This document shows, piece after piece, positions 33,201-44,162 of a stretch of DNA of 64,000 bases. Location: the NCBI GenBank assembly GCA_017871115.1, contig JAFCIZ010000005.1, positions 3,899,501 through 3,963,500 on the forward strand, read 5' to 3'. Source of the stretch: Cunninghamella blakesleeana (Eukaryota; Mucoromycota; Mucoromycetes; Mucorales; Cunninghamellaceae). The position numbers were made by a program, and so were the translations under genes. Numbering within the stretch: the stretch's first letter is position 1; each line of letters opens with the position of its first letter. The notes under the pieces are model-generated. The model searched no databases. It was not told the origin of the DNA and worked only from the letters and a program-made list of their open reading frames with translations.

Positions 33201-35227
33201 ACTACATTATCTCGTATTATTCAAATGGTTCAAGATGCTCAAGCATCACCAAAAGCTCCTATTGAACAAGTAGCTGACAAAATTTCAAGTGTATTTGTAC
33301 CTATTGTCATTATTTTGGCTATAGTAACCTACATTGTTTGGCAAGTATTATCTGTAAAAGGTTTATATCCTTCTTGGTGGATAGAAAAAGGAGAAAGTTC
33401 TGCTGTCTTTTCAATTATGTTGGGTGTATCTGTTCTTGTCATCGCTTGTCCATGTGGTCTTGGTTTAGCTAGCCCTACAGGTAAACTAGAAAAAAAAATT
33501 AAATAATATAATTATAATTATAAATACTTATATGTATTGTTATTAATTTTTTTCCTAAATTTTTTTATTTTCATTTTATTTTATTACAATAGCTGTTATG
33601 GTTGGTACTGGTGTAGCTGCTCGATATGGTGTTCTTGTTAAAGGTGGTGGATATGCATTAGAAATGGCTAGTCGTATTACTTCTGTAGCATTTGATAAAA
33701 CTGGTACATTAACACTTGGTAAACCTGTTGTTACAGATAGTTGGCTTAACTTTAATAAAGACTCTGAAAATGATGAAGGTATTGCTGCAATTTGGAAAAT
33801 CATTGGTAGAATGGCATCAATTAGTAATCATCCTCTTTCTAAGGCTATTGAAAAAAATGCACGTATAACTTTATCCTATATTGCTAAAGGCAATTCTATT
33901 ACTGAGGCTGTTAATGAAAAAACAATACAAGAATTCGGAGAAACAATTGCAAATGGTGATATTGATGAAGAAGATGGTGATAAAGAAATAAACAAAAAGG
34001 AATGGTTTGAAGGTGTTACTGTTGTTCATGCTAAAGAAATACCTGGACGTGGCATATCTGCTACAATTACCTTACATGATTCTATTGCTAAACATTTATC
34101 TGGAAAATTAAACGGCGTTAAAGTTTTGAACGTTTTTTTGGGAAATAAAGCTTGGATGGATGAAAATTACGCCCGTTATGAAACAACCAAACAGGCTACT
34201 ACCCAACAAAATCAACAGATCCAATGGCAGGATAAAGGAAATTCTATAGTTATGTTTTCTGCATCCCCTGTTGCTGGTCATGTAGAAGAAGGACTCTCTC
34301 ATAAGGATGGCTGTAATAATTCTTGTGCTTGTGTAGTCTGTCAATGTAGTTCATCATCTATTTGTTGTAGCGCCTCTCGTACGATGATGCTTGGCCAAGT
34401 AGCTATCGCTGATATTCCTCGCCCTGAAGCTATTCAAGTGGTTGAACAATTACGTAAACTTGGTATAGAAGTTTGGATGGTAACGGGTGATAATGAACGC
34501 ACCGGTCGCGTTGTAGCAGCTCAATTAGGTATTGATAAAGATTTTGTTTTAGCTGGTGTAAAACCTGAACAAAAGGCAGATAAGATTCGCAATTTACAAC
34601 GTCGTGGATTATCTGGTGACCAGCAAAACAAATCTTCTTCGTGGTTTTCTAAACTTTTTAAAAAGAAAAACAAACATGGATTCCATCAAGCTGTTGTAGC
34701 TATGGTCGGTGATGGTATTAATGATTCTCCTGCTCTTGCTCAAGCTGATGTAGGGTAAGTTTAATTAATTCATACTCTACATTGCTATACTATACCATAC
34801 TAATATAGTATAACATAATATAGTATCAAAAATATTTATATATAAATACTTATTCACTTCCTCCTTATTTTACATGTTTTATTTTTATTTTATTTTGAAA
34901 AATAGTATTTCTGTTGGATCAGCTACTGATATTGCCATTGAAGCAGCTAGTATTGTTTTAATTCGAAATAATTTAATGGATTTATTAGCTATGTATGATA
35001 TATCAAAAACAGTTGTAAGACGTATTCGATTAAACTTTTTATGGGCCTTTATGTATAATGTATGTGCTATTCCAATTGCTGCTGGCATTTTATACCCACC
35101 AACTGGTAAAGGATTACCTCCTTATATCGCTGGACTTGCTATGGTTGCTTCAAGTATTAGTGTAGTGTGTTCAAGCTTATTGCTTCGCCTTTATCGAGCT
35201 CCTAAATACACTAAATTTAAGGAATGA
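30232..35227 (+). CDS. CCC2: Copper-transporting P1B-type ATPase (Ccc2/ATP7 family)
   Basis: Pumps Cu(I) into the secretory pathway, where it loads multicopper oxidases such as Fet3-type ferroxidase. Exons 30232–32908, 33001–33480, 33593–34754 and 34906–35227 join in phase to 1546 residues. Seven N-terminal HMA repeats: GMTCQHC (12), GMTCSSC (95), GMTCSHC (196), GMHQESC (309, CxxC lost), GMTCSSC (424), GMFCDSC (511), GMTCSSC (610). Pump marks: TGES, CPC at 1042–1044, DKTGT (Asp 1087), SNHPL (His 1132), TGDN, VGDGINDSP. A seven-Cys cluster (1293–1311) is inserted before the TGDN segment. Yeast Ccc2 has two HMA repeats and human ATP7A/B six, so seven is unusual. Substrate Cu(I) is inferred from CPC plus the HMA array. 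Confidence 0.96.
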
Positions 35228-36034
35228 TTTTTTTTATTTTTACTCCAGAAACACATTTATTTAGATTTTATTTTTATTTTATATATATGTTTTATATGTA
35301 TTATTAAGTGTAAATTTTATTATTTCTTATTTGAACATTTTTACTTTTATCATTTTAAAATAAAAAAATTTTTCAACGCATTACAATATATATTTTAATA
35401 CTGAATATTAACGAAAAAATATATATTTAAATTAACTAAAAGTAGAAGATATAAATTAAGTACTTTAGAAGTTTATATATTCATTAAAATTGACCATTTT
35501 CAAAAAAAAAATAAAAAATAAAATAGCACTTTCACCAATAATTGCATTAAAGGACGTTATTTTTTTTAAGGAAAAAATGCCTGGAGCATACTTTACGCTA
35601 TTATTTTGATTATTAATTATATAGCTCATTATCATTCATTTTTACAACATAATTCTCACATAATATATCCAATCATATACAACATCTCATCTATTTTTTT
35701 TATTTATTTATTTGTATAAGATATAAAAAGGCAAAGAAAAAAAAGCATTATTCATGCAATAAAATTCATACAATAGACAGCTTTTTTTTGATAGATGAAA
35801 TAATTTAATTGGTAAATTTTATTTTCATCTAAATTCCGAAATTTATATAAAATTGTAAAAGTTTAAATTTTTTTTCTTTTTTTTTCTTTTTTTAATTATT
35901 AATAATATTTTTAAACTTAACTATATATATATATATATATATTATATACTACAAACTATATATATATAAATACAAAAATATTTAAATCATTATATAAAAT
36001 TACGCTTTATATTTATACACATATTTGAAATAAA
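35228..36034. other. Intergenic
   Basis: 3' flank of the copper ATPase and promoter side of the CAF16-like gene. AT-rich, with a (TA)n run near 35921–35942. No gene seen. Confidence 0.6.
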
Positions 36035-36289
36035 ATGAAGTATCCAGAAAAAGATTATGAATATTCAGTAGATGTGCAAAATCTCAGCTTTGACTATGGA
36101 GGACCACCTATTTTGAACGATCTAACATTGCGATTAAAGCCGGGAAATAGATGTATTTTAGTAGGTGCTAACGGTGCTGGTAAAACTACTTTATTACGTA
36201 TTTTGGGTGGTAAAAGAATGATGCCTGGTATTCACGTTAATGCTTTGGGTAAAAACGTATTCCATGAATCACCAAAGGTAAACGCGAAT

Positions 36290-36329
<40 letters not shown>

Positions 36330-37423
36330 TCAAACAAAGCGATGGAAAGATGAAGAGTTTTTTTAATATACATATGATTCAATATTCGATACATTGCTTA
36401 TTTCCTCACCATACGTTTAATAGAATCTTACTTATCTTGGAACAGAATGGAGTAATAACCCAGTAGTTAGATCAGATTTATCTGTTGGCTATTTATTATA
36501 CAGTATGGTAATTCACATTTTAGAATCAATAATGGAGTTTATTATTATTATTATTATTGTATTTACAAATCAACTATTCTCTTTTTATTTTTTATTTTGA
36601 TTTCTTTATATTATGACATAGGGTTCAAAGCGCTGGCCAGAAAGAACACAAAAGTTATTAGATGTATTGGATGTTGATATTAATTGGCGTTTACATCAAG
36701 TATCTGACGGTAATATCTAGATAGCTAAATAATATTTATATATTAGTATGTAATACATATTCATTTATATTAATGTATAATGAATTTATTTGTACAATTA
36801 TGTAATTTTATTTTTATTTTTATTTTTTCAATTATGATCATTTTTTGAATAGGTCAACGTCGCCGAGTGCAACTTGTAATGGGATTACTCCAACCTTGGG
36901 AATTATTATTATTAGATGAAGTGACAGTAGATTTAGATGTGTTAGTACGTGCTGATTTTTTAGCTTATTTGAAAGAAGAAACTGAAACTCGTGGTGCTAC
37001 TATTGTTTATGCAACTCATATTTTTGATGGTAAAACAAATAAAACTTAGTAAAATAAATGAATGAACAAATGAATAATGATTTACTGTTTATTATTATTT
37101 TAATGTGTATATATATATATATGCATATAGGATTAGGACAATGGCCAACGCACGTCGCTCATGTAACAGAAGGAACAATAGTTGGTATGCATACAATGGA
37201 TAGTAGTTTTGATGAATTGGAAAAAATTAAAAAAGAACATCATTTAAAACAAAGTTTGGATTCGCCATTAATGGAATTATGCTATTTATGGTTACGGGAT
37301 GATCGAGAGCTGTTAAAAAATAAAAAAATTGAAATTAATGAAGAGACAGGTCTTCCTAAAAGTAAATGGGATGATCTTAAAGATTTAAGATATGGTGATA
37401 AATATTATAATTATTGGAAATAA
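36035..37423 (+). CDS. CAF16: Caf16-like soluble ABC ATPase
   Basis: Non-membrane ABC protein; the yeast homologue associates with the CCR4–NOT complex. Exons 36035–36277, 36424–36507, 36622–36709, 36853–37029 and 37131–37423 join in phase to 294 residues (yeast Caf16 is about 289). Single nucleotide-binding domain: Walker [10 protein letters not shown] near residue 48, the NLTYLGTEW block, the atypical signature [11 protein letters not shown] replacing LSGGQ, Walker [14 protein letters not shown], and the switch His in ATHIFDG. No membrane segments. Intron 1 contains a (TA)n tract. The signature with Asp-Gly is characteristic of this subfamily, so the assignment is firm. Confidence 0.92.
36293..36327. 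repeat. (TA)n microsatellite in CAF16 intron 1
   Basis: Uninterrupted TA repeat of about 35 nt. Confidence 0.9.
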
Positions 37424-38180
37424 AATAAAAAAAAAAATCATTTTTATCAATTGAATGATTAAATAGGCTGATTCTAATCATATATAATAGTAATAGTAAA
37501 AGCATTTTTGTTTTTTTTAAATCAAAATAAAAACAAATAGTTCAGCCCCAAGTATATATATATTGATATTTTATTTTTATCACAATAATAGTTTTTTAGT
37601 TACACATTTTACTTTATTTCCATCAAACAATAAACAATATGTCTGCACTTGAAATGAATATGAATTAGTCATTTTCAACCACTTAATTTTAAAATAAATA
37701 AATAAACATATATATAAATAATAATAATAAATATATATTCATCATAGTAAGCATTCTGTTTTGTTAAAACGAGTAAATAACTATAAAATAATATAAACCG
37801 ACTATAAGATTTTTCTTTAATAAATCATATTGATAAGGTTGATTAAAAAAGTGTGGAGAAAAAATGATCACAAATTAATAGAGTCAATATTAGTTGAACT
37901 TAAAAAAAATAATAAAAGTCGTACCATGTATGCTTAATTTGGAAACTATCAATAATTTTTTTAAAAAAGGCCATTCCCCTTTTTTTTAATTTTTTTTTTT
38001 TCTCTCTTTCACTTTTTTTTTATCTTTTATCTTTTTTATTCCCCCTTCTCTTTTTTTCAATATTATTATCTAATATATCCTTATATTTACTTATTTATTT
38101 TTATATATTTAAAATATAAATATATATATTCTAAAAAATACACTTTTTCCTTTCTTTAATTTATTGTACTTTTATATATA
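37424..38180. other. Intergenic
   Basis: AT-rich flank. A T7A6 tract near 37956–37968 and a pyrimidine-rich stretch at 37975–38060 precede the TMEM135-like gene. No gene seen. Confidence 0.6.
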
Positions 38181-40128
38181 ATGTATACCAAAGCAACTAC
38201 AACAACCGCTTCATCATTAAATACAACTCTTCATAATATAAAATCAAAGTTACCACCAAGTTTACAAGCACCCTTTTTAACCGCAGTGAGGGCTTTTGGT
38301 TTATCATGGTCCTTAACTACTCTTCCCGGTATCATTGGTTTATTAGTGAAATTATGTTTAGCTCTTTTAAAAAAAAGATCTCAAAAGTCTAAATTAATTG
38401 AAAAGTTTTTATTCCTTGATCTTCCAAAACAACTTGGTAACAGTATTTTCAAAAATGGCTTTCCTTGGCTTATCACTGGCGCTTTATCAAGTCATCATTT
38501 TATTACTTATTTCTTAAAAAAATGGCATCTTTTATTAATAAAAAAATACCCAGCTTTAGAATCAACCTTACCTTTCAATAAAAATAATAATAATAATAAT
38601 AATGAACAACAATTATCACCATCATCGCCCTCCAAACGTATGATCTTTTTATCATCATTGCTTAGCATGTTTGTCGCGCGTCGTATATTCCCTAAATTAA
38701 AAACCATGGAACTTACCTTCTTTGTATTAGTGCGTGCTTTAGATGTCTTTTCTCATCGTGCTTATCATTCAAAAACTATCACTGATATTGTACCTAATTG
38801 GATGATGAAGTATGGTAATGTTATTGTATTTTCTATTGCCTGTACAGAAATCATGTTTTCTTGGTTTTATGAACCCGAACGCTTACCAAAGTAAAAATTT
38901 AATAAATATAAAATAAAAGTATATAAATGTGCATATTTAATTAATATTAAAAAATATATTTTATTGCTTATTATAAACTTTAATTATAGGGGTTACTCAA
39001 AATGGATTACCAATTTAGCAGAAATGGATGAAAGATTATTGACAGCTTTAAGATTGATAAGAAACAAAACTTGGTTATATGGTGTAAGTTATGTATATAA
39101 TATAATGGATATACGTGGATATAATAGATATGTGGTGCTTGAAACTAAAATAACGGTTTTTTTTATCTATCTATTCATTTACTTATTTATATTTTATATA
39201 TATAGAAAGATACTGGAATAGATGATCTATTAGGAAACTTTTGTGTGGACATTGGATTACCTTATGATCTTGGTAAACCTTCTAGAGGACGTATTCCATG
39301 TAAAGTGGTTCATGGTGGTAATTCTTGGGGATGTGAGGCAAATGCGTTAGTAAGATTTATAAAAGGATTTATCAAAGTATTTTCGGTAAGGATTATTTTT
39401 TTCAAAAAAAATAAATATAAAAAAATCAAACAATAACAATTAATATAATAATAATAATAATAATAATAATAGTAGTAGTAGTAATAGTAGTAATCGTCTT
39501 TTTTTTATTTTTCTTAATTTTCTAATAAAATATATAGTTATATTTTACAGTTCATTTTACACCACATTTAATATTCCGACGCGATAAACTCGTACAAGAT
39601 CCAATTGGTAGCGGATTAAATATATTAAAAGCATCAGCTCGATCTTCAGCATTTATTGCCACCTTCATATCATTAATTTGGTATTCCATCTGTTTAACTC
39701 GTACTCGTATTGGGCATCAGGTTCTTGGTGTGAATCAAACAATCCTGGATGATACATTAGGGCCATTAATTGGATGTATGATGTGTGGATTATCATTATT
39801 AATTGAAAATAAACATCGTCGTGGGGAAATGGCATTATATGTGGTACCTCGTGCACTTTTTTCAATTACAGAAAGAATAGTAGAACCATGGTTCGTGCGC
39901 GGAAGATGGTGGGAACCTAAAGTAGCAGAAACGGTAGAAACTTTAGCATTCGCAGCTTCAATGACAACATTATTAAGTGCTATGTATAGGGATAAAGATA
40001 TGGTTCGTAGTTCTGTAAAAGGTATACTCAACTGGATTATGAAAAATGAATTACCAAATCAAAAACAAATCAAAGATAGTGATCATCATATTGATGATAA
40101 TAATATTAATAATAAGGAACAAAGCTGA
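38181..40128 (+). CDS. TMEM135-like membrane protein
   Basis: Multi-pass protein resembling the TMEM135 family, which in animals acts at peroxisomes and mitochondria in lipid and fission control. Exons 38181–38890, 38990–39083, 39206–39385 and 39538–40128 join in phase to 524 residues. Hydrophobic segments occur around residues 30–65, 90–115, 155–170, 210–225 and 320–380. Characteristic pieces: RALDVFSHRAYH, IVFSIACTEIMFSWFYEPER, then GYSKWITNLAEMDERLLTAL, CKVVHGGNSWGCEANALVRF and a late LGPLIGCMMCGLSLLIENKH segment. A Lys/Asn-rich cytoplasmic loop lies near residues 135–150. The family call rests on the overall pattern; the cell location is inferred. Confidence 0.75.
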
Positions 40129-40845
40129 GATTTAAAAATATAATTAAAAAAAAAATCAAACAGGCAAAAAAAAAAAGAAAAACTTTATATTTTATTATTC
40201 CATTCTACATAATTTATTTTATTTTACATATTTATTTACATTATTTAATATTTAATAAAAATGGTATTTACATATTATTATTATTTTAAAATAAATAATA
40301 TATACAAAAGAAACTTATCCAATTATAAGAGTCACGTGTAGTTTAGAATACATTGGTCTTATGATCACCAACCTATGTTAAAATAAAAAAAATTTAAGAA
40401 TCTCGCTCGTCATCTGGAAAAAAAGGAGGAGGCTTTTATCATAAAGCCAGCCACCATTTTTTTTTAAAAAAAACTAATTCTATATCTATTTTTTTTCTCT
40501 CTTTTCCCCAATATTTTTTTTTTATCATAAAATAAAAACTTATTCGTTACTATTGTTATTAGTTATTATTTCTAGTAAAGTTACTTATATTTTAATACAA
40601 AAGGTATGTTCAAATAATAAAAAAAGTAAAGTCTAAAAGATAAAATAAGTTTCCCCTTTTTTTTTTTTCTATATTTTTTCAAAATATAAAAAAGTCTTTT
40701 CTCCGCTTTTTTTTTTTCTCTCTTTAATATAATACTTTTTTTTTATATATATATATATTTTCTCACTGGTGCCTTATTTATTTCCATCATCCTATTCACT
40801 ATTATTTTAAAACTATATAATTTACTCATATATTCTTAGTTAACC
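40129..40845. other. Intergenic
   Basis: Contains a T9A8 tract at about 40457–40473 and several poly-T and CT tracts upstream of the C2H2 gene. The patch at 40320–40440 is less AT-biased but has no recognised feature. Confidence 0.55.
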
Positions 40846-42156
40846 ATGTCATCTACTCTTACGTTCCAATTACGTCAACAACAAGAAGATAATAATAATA
40901 AACATGATGGTAACCAAGTTACTAACCTTCCTTCTCCACCTAATTCATCTTGTGGTGAAGACACTACCGCTACTACTACAACTAATGCTGTTACTCCAAC
41001 AACAACTGCATCTACAGAAAATAATAAAATACCTATAATAAATACACCTACACCTACACCTACACCTATTTCTCAACAAAGAAGGGATTCTTTGCAGTCT
41101 CACTTTAGTACTCTTACTTTACAAGCCATATCAAACTCACTTCCTGAAAACTATACCATAGACCATTCTTCTATTAAAGCGTCTTTACAACAAGCATTAA
41201 GTAATACAAAGTTAACCTCTCCACCTCCTCCACCTTCGTCGATTACAATGAAAGCTTCTTCACCTATTCCTATTGATAATAATAATAATAATAATAATAA
41301 TAGTATTAATTCACCTCTACGACGTCATGGTACCACCCATCCTAATGGTTCTTATCGGTCTGAATCACCCATTCTTACTTCACAGCATTTATCACCGGCT
41401 TCAGTTGCTGCAGGAACAGGTGGATTAACCATTCGTCATCGTCGCCCATCCACTATTGATCATCGTACTAAAAAAAATAATAATAATGGCCATTCTACCT
41501 TATTATTATCCGAATCACCTAATATATCATCAAATCAATTATTGAAAGCATCTACTTCTTTACCATCTACAGCAGTAGCAATGAATAACAATAATTCAAA
41601 TGGACAATATAGATGTGATGATTGTGGAAAAGTATACAAGCATCCAAGTTGTTTAACAAAACATAGATGGGAGCATTCGGAAGAATGGGAATTGACTTCA
41701 AAATTATTATTAACAAAGCATCAACAAGTGCAGATGTTGGAAGCAGCTGCTATTTTAGTCAGTATGGATCCTCAACAAAATAATAATGGGCTTTCTACTT
41801 CGATGGGCTCACCCCTTTTAAAACATCATTCTTTTAATAACAATAATATTAATCGCCATTATGGATATCAAAATAATAATAATCAGCAGGATATTAATAA
41901 TAATAGTGATATGAATACAGATGATGATGAAGCGGATGATGATATTAATGTTGATATTGTCAATGAAGATGATGAAGATGAAGACGAAGAAGAATCTATT
42001 CATATTGATGATGATGATGATGATATATCTATTGAAATGGATCAAGATGATGATAATAATCAATCAACTATGGATACACAACATACTACCTTTCCTACCA
42101 TGATTGGGTCTACCCATGCCATGTTACCTTCTTCTTTTGCAACCAACACTGTCTAG
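40846..42156 (+). CDS. C2H2 zinc-finger protein, low-complexity
   Basis: Probable transcription factor or nuclear regulator, single exon, 436 residues. One C2H2 finger at residues about 256–276 (CDDCGKVYKHPSCLTKHRWEH), directly followed by SEEWELTSKLLLTKHQQVQM, a helical extension. The N-terminal half is rich in Thr, Pro, Ser and Asn with several SP dipeptides that could be phosphorylated. The C-terminal quarter is very acidic (runs of Asp/Glu with intervening hydrophobic residues) and could be an activation domain (inference). A single finger alone usually gives weak DNA specificity. Family known, targets unknown. Confidence 0.85.
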   Translation: MSSTLTFQLRQQQEDNNNKHDGNQVTNLPSPPNSSCGEDTTATTTTNAVTPTTTASTENNKIPIINTPTPTPTPISQQRRDSLQSHFSTLTLQAISNSLPENYTIDHSSIKASLQQALSNTKLTSPPPPPSSITMKASSPIPIDNNNNNNNNSINSPLRRHGTTHPNGSYRSESPILTSQHLSPASVAAGTGGLTIRHRRPSTIDHRTKKNNNNGHSTLLLSESPNISSNQLLKASTSLPSTAVAMNNNNSNGQYRCDDCGKVYKHPSCLTKHRWEHSEEWELTSKLLLTKHQQVQMLEAAAILVSMDPQQNNNGLSTSMGSPLLKHHSFNNNNINRHYGYQNNNNQQDINNNSDMNTDDDEADDDINVDIVNEDDEDEDEEESIHIDDDDDDISIEMDQDDDNNQSTMDTQHTTFPTMIGSTHAMLPSSFATNTV

Positions 42157-44162
42157 TTTATATATATGCTCGTTTGCATTTATTTTTATTTTATATTTTG
42201 TATATTTTTATTCTTTAATTTTTTATTTTAATGGATATATTGAAACTACCAATTTGCTTTGGATTTTGAATTATCTTTATTTTTATTTATTACCTTTTTT
42301 TTTACATGTATGTCGTGTTTTTTTTTTTTTTTATTTTTTTTTTTTATTTTTGTATTTCAACTATTACTCACCCACCCTCTCTACCTTACCTTTCCATTCT
42401 CTCTCCCTCTATTTTTTTTTAACTTTTTTTTTTTTCAATCTTTTTTTTTAAAAACTTAGTAGTATTATTATATTCATACTTTTATTAGCAAAGTGTTTAT
42501 TATTATAATAATCCGAATGTCAAATGTTTATAATCGAGAATTAGATTATTCCTCATTTAATAAAATATTAATTTCAAATAAAAATTTTAAATTCGTATAA
42601 AAATATTAAAGAGAGAAAGTGATCGGCAACGGTTTGTTACATGTTTATATTACATTGTACTTTGAGTTATATACAATCAATGTTATTTAAAAAAAATTGT
42701 AACTCCTCATTATCAAACTTCATTACCATTTGATCTAATTATTTATTATTGTTTTATACTAATTAGTTATATAATCCTATTTCTTTTCTAATTTTGATGA
42801 ATAATCTTCATCTGAGATCTATTTTTTGTAATTTTTTTTAGACATCAAACGTTTAACATTTTCCGTGATCACGGCAAAAAAAAAATTTTTTTTTGTTGGT
42901 AAAGATGAATTCCAAAATAAGTTTAGTATATATAAGGTTCCGAATACATTTTTTCATATAAATAAATGTATAAATATATAGATAAATAGATAATTTTTTA
43001 AAAAAAAAGTTATCAAATAGATATTAACTTATAAATTAATTTTTTTTTTTTACTTTTTATGCTGAAAGTTTTCAATGCATATTTTTTGATTTTTTTTTTT
43101 TTTTTGATTTTACTATATGTTAATGTTACAATAATCAAGAGTAATAGTCATTGATTGACAATCAATATTTTTTATCAACTTATCTATTTCTATTGATAAT
43201 AAAACGTTTATAGGTTTTATATCCATATAGTATGTATTTATTTATTTATACTCTTATTTTTCCTAATTAGGATATAAAAAAAAGAGAAATAGAAAGAATT
43301 GCCTTGTTTAGTTTTTTTTTTAAGTATGCTATATAATTGGTTATTTATATTTTTATATGGGTTATCCGGGGTAAACAACAAAAAAATTATCATACCATAA
43401 ATAATATTAAAATATATCATTTATTTTCTTATACTTAAAAAAAAAGATCTGATAATCAATCTTTTTATGGTGGGACAAAAAAATGAAAAAACATTAGAAT
43501 TGTATATGACTATATTATTATAGCATATAATATTGGTTTTATACTATTTTTTTTTTAGAAAATTATATGAAGTATATATTTTATTTTTTATAATGTACAG
43601 TATTCATTGTAATGCCACTATTGATTCATGTTAAAAATAAATAAATAAATAAATAAAATAATAACCAAGTCAGAGTAAAGATTGATTATCAGATGGCAGC
43701 TCTTAATCTGATAACAATCAGCTGGGTTTTCTTTTTCTCCTACATTTTTTTTTATGTAACAATAGATCTTAACCTGACAGAAGAGCCTCTATATTTTTTT
43801 TTTATCGTAATAATAGTTATAACAGTAAATATTACTTTAATGTAGTATGCATTGATTTTATTAGAAAATATATAACGAAAGTTATATTCATTTTTATATG
43901 TATGTATTGTTATAGTAATAAAAAAATGATCGATTATTAAAAAATAATTAATTTTTTCAGGATGTTTAAATTTATATTATTATATATAAATATGGATCAA
44001 TATTTTAAAAAACCTTAAATAGAAATATTAATATATATATTTTCATATAAAAGCTTAATTTGATCAGTGGTTATTTTTTCTTTCTTTCTTTGGTTTTAAT
44101 TTTAAATTTTTCTGTGATTTTTCTTTCTATCAGATCCTAATTTTTTTTTAAAAAAAGGTTCA
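42157..44162. other. 2-kb upstream region of first ferric reductase
   Basis: No gene seen. The proximal half (43447–43780) holds the iron-type GATA sites listed separately. A T9A7 tract (44141–44156) lies six bases before the reductase ATG. The distal half is the C2H2 gene 3' flank with poly-T/C tracts. Confidence 0.6.
43447..43780. promoter_or_regulatory. Iron-type GATA cluster, first ferric reductase
   Basis: Three exact ATCTGATAA sites: 43447–43455 (+), 43686–43694 (as TTATCAGAT, minus) and 43706–43714 (+). They fit ATCWGATAA, the site of fungal iron-sensing GATA repressors (Urbs1, SreA, Sre1, Fep1 type). Also ATCAGCTGGGTTTT at 43717–43730 and GATCTTAACCTGACAG at 43765–43780. The same set recurs in the same order before the second reductase. 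Expected effect: repression in iron-replete cells (inference). Confidence 0.8.

Noticed and set aside
41818..42103. Overlapping Ile- and Met-rich frames within the C2H2 gene
   Set aside because: Shadow frames of the Asn/Asp trinucleotide runs of the zinc-finger gene.
42104..42459. Phe-rich frames downstream of the C2H2 gene
   Set aside because: Produced by poly-T tracts in the 3' flank; no motif or start context.
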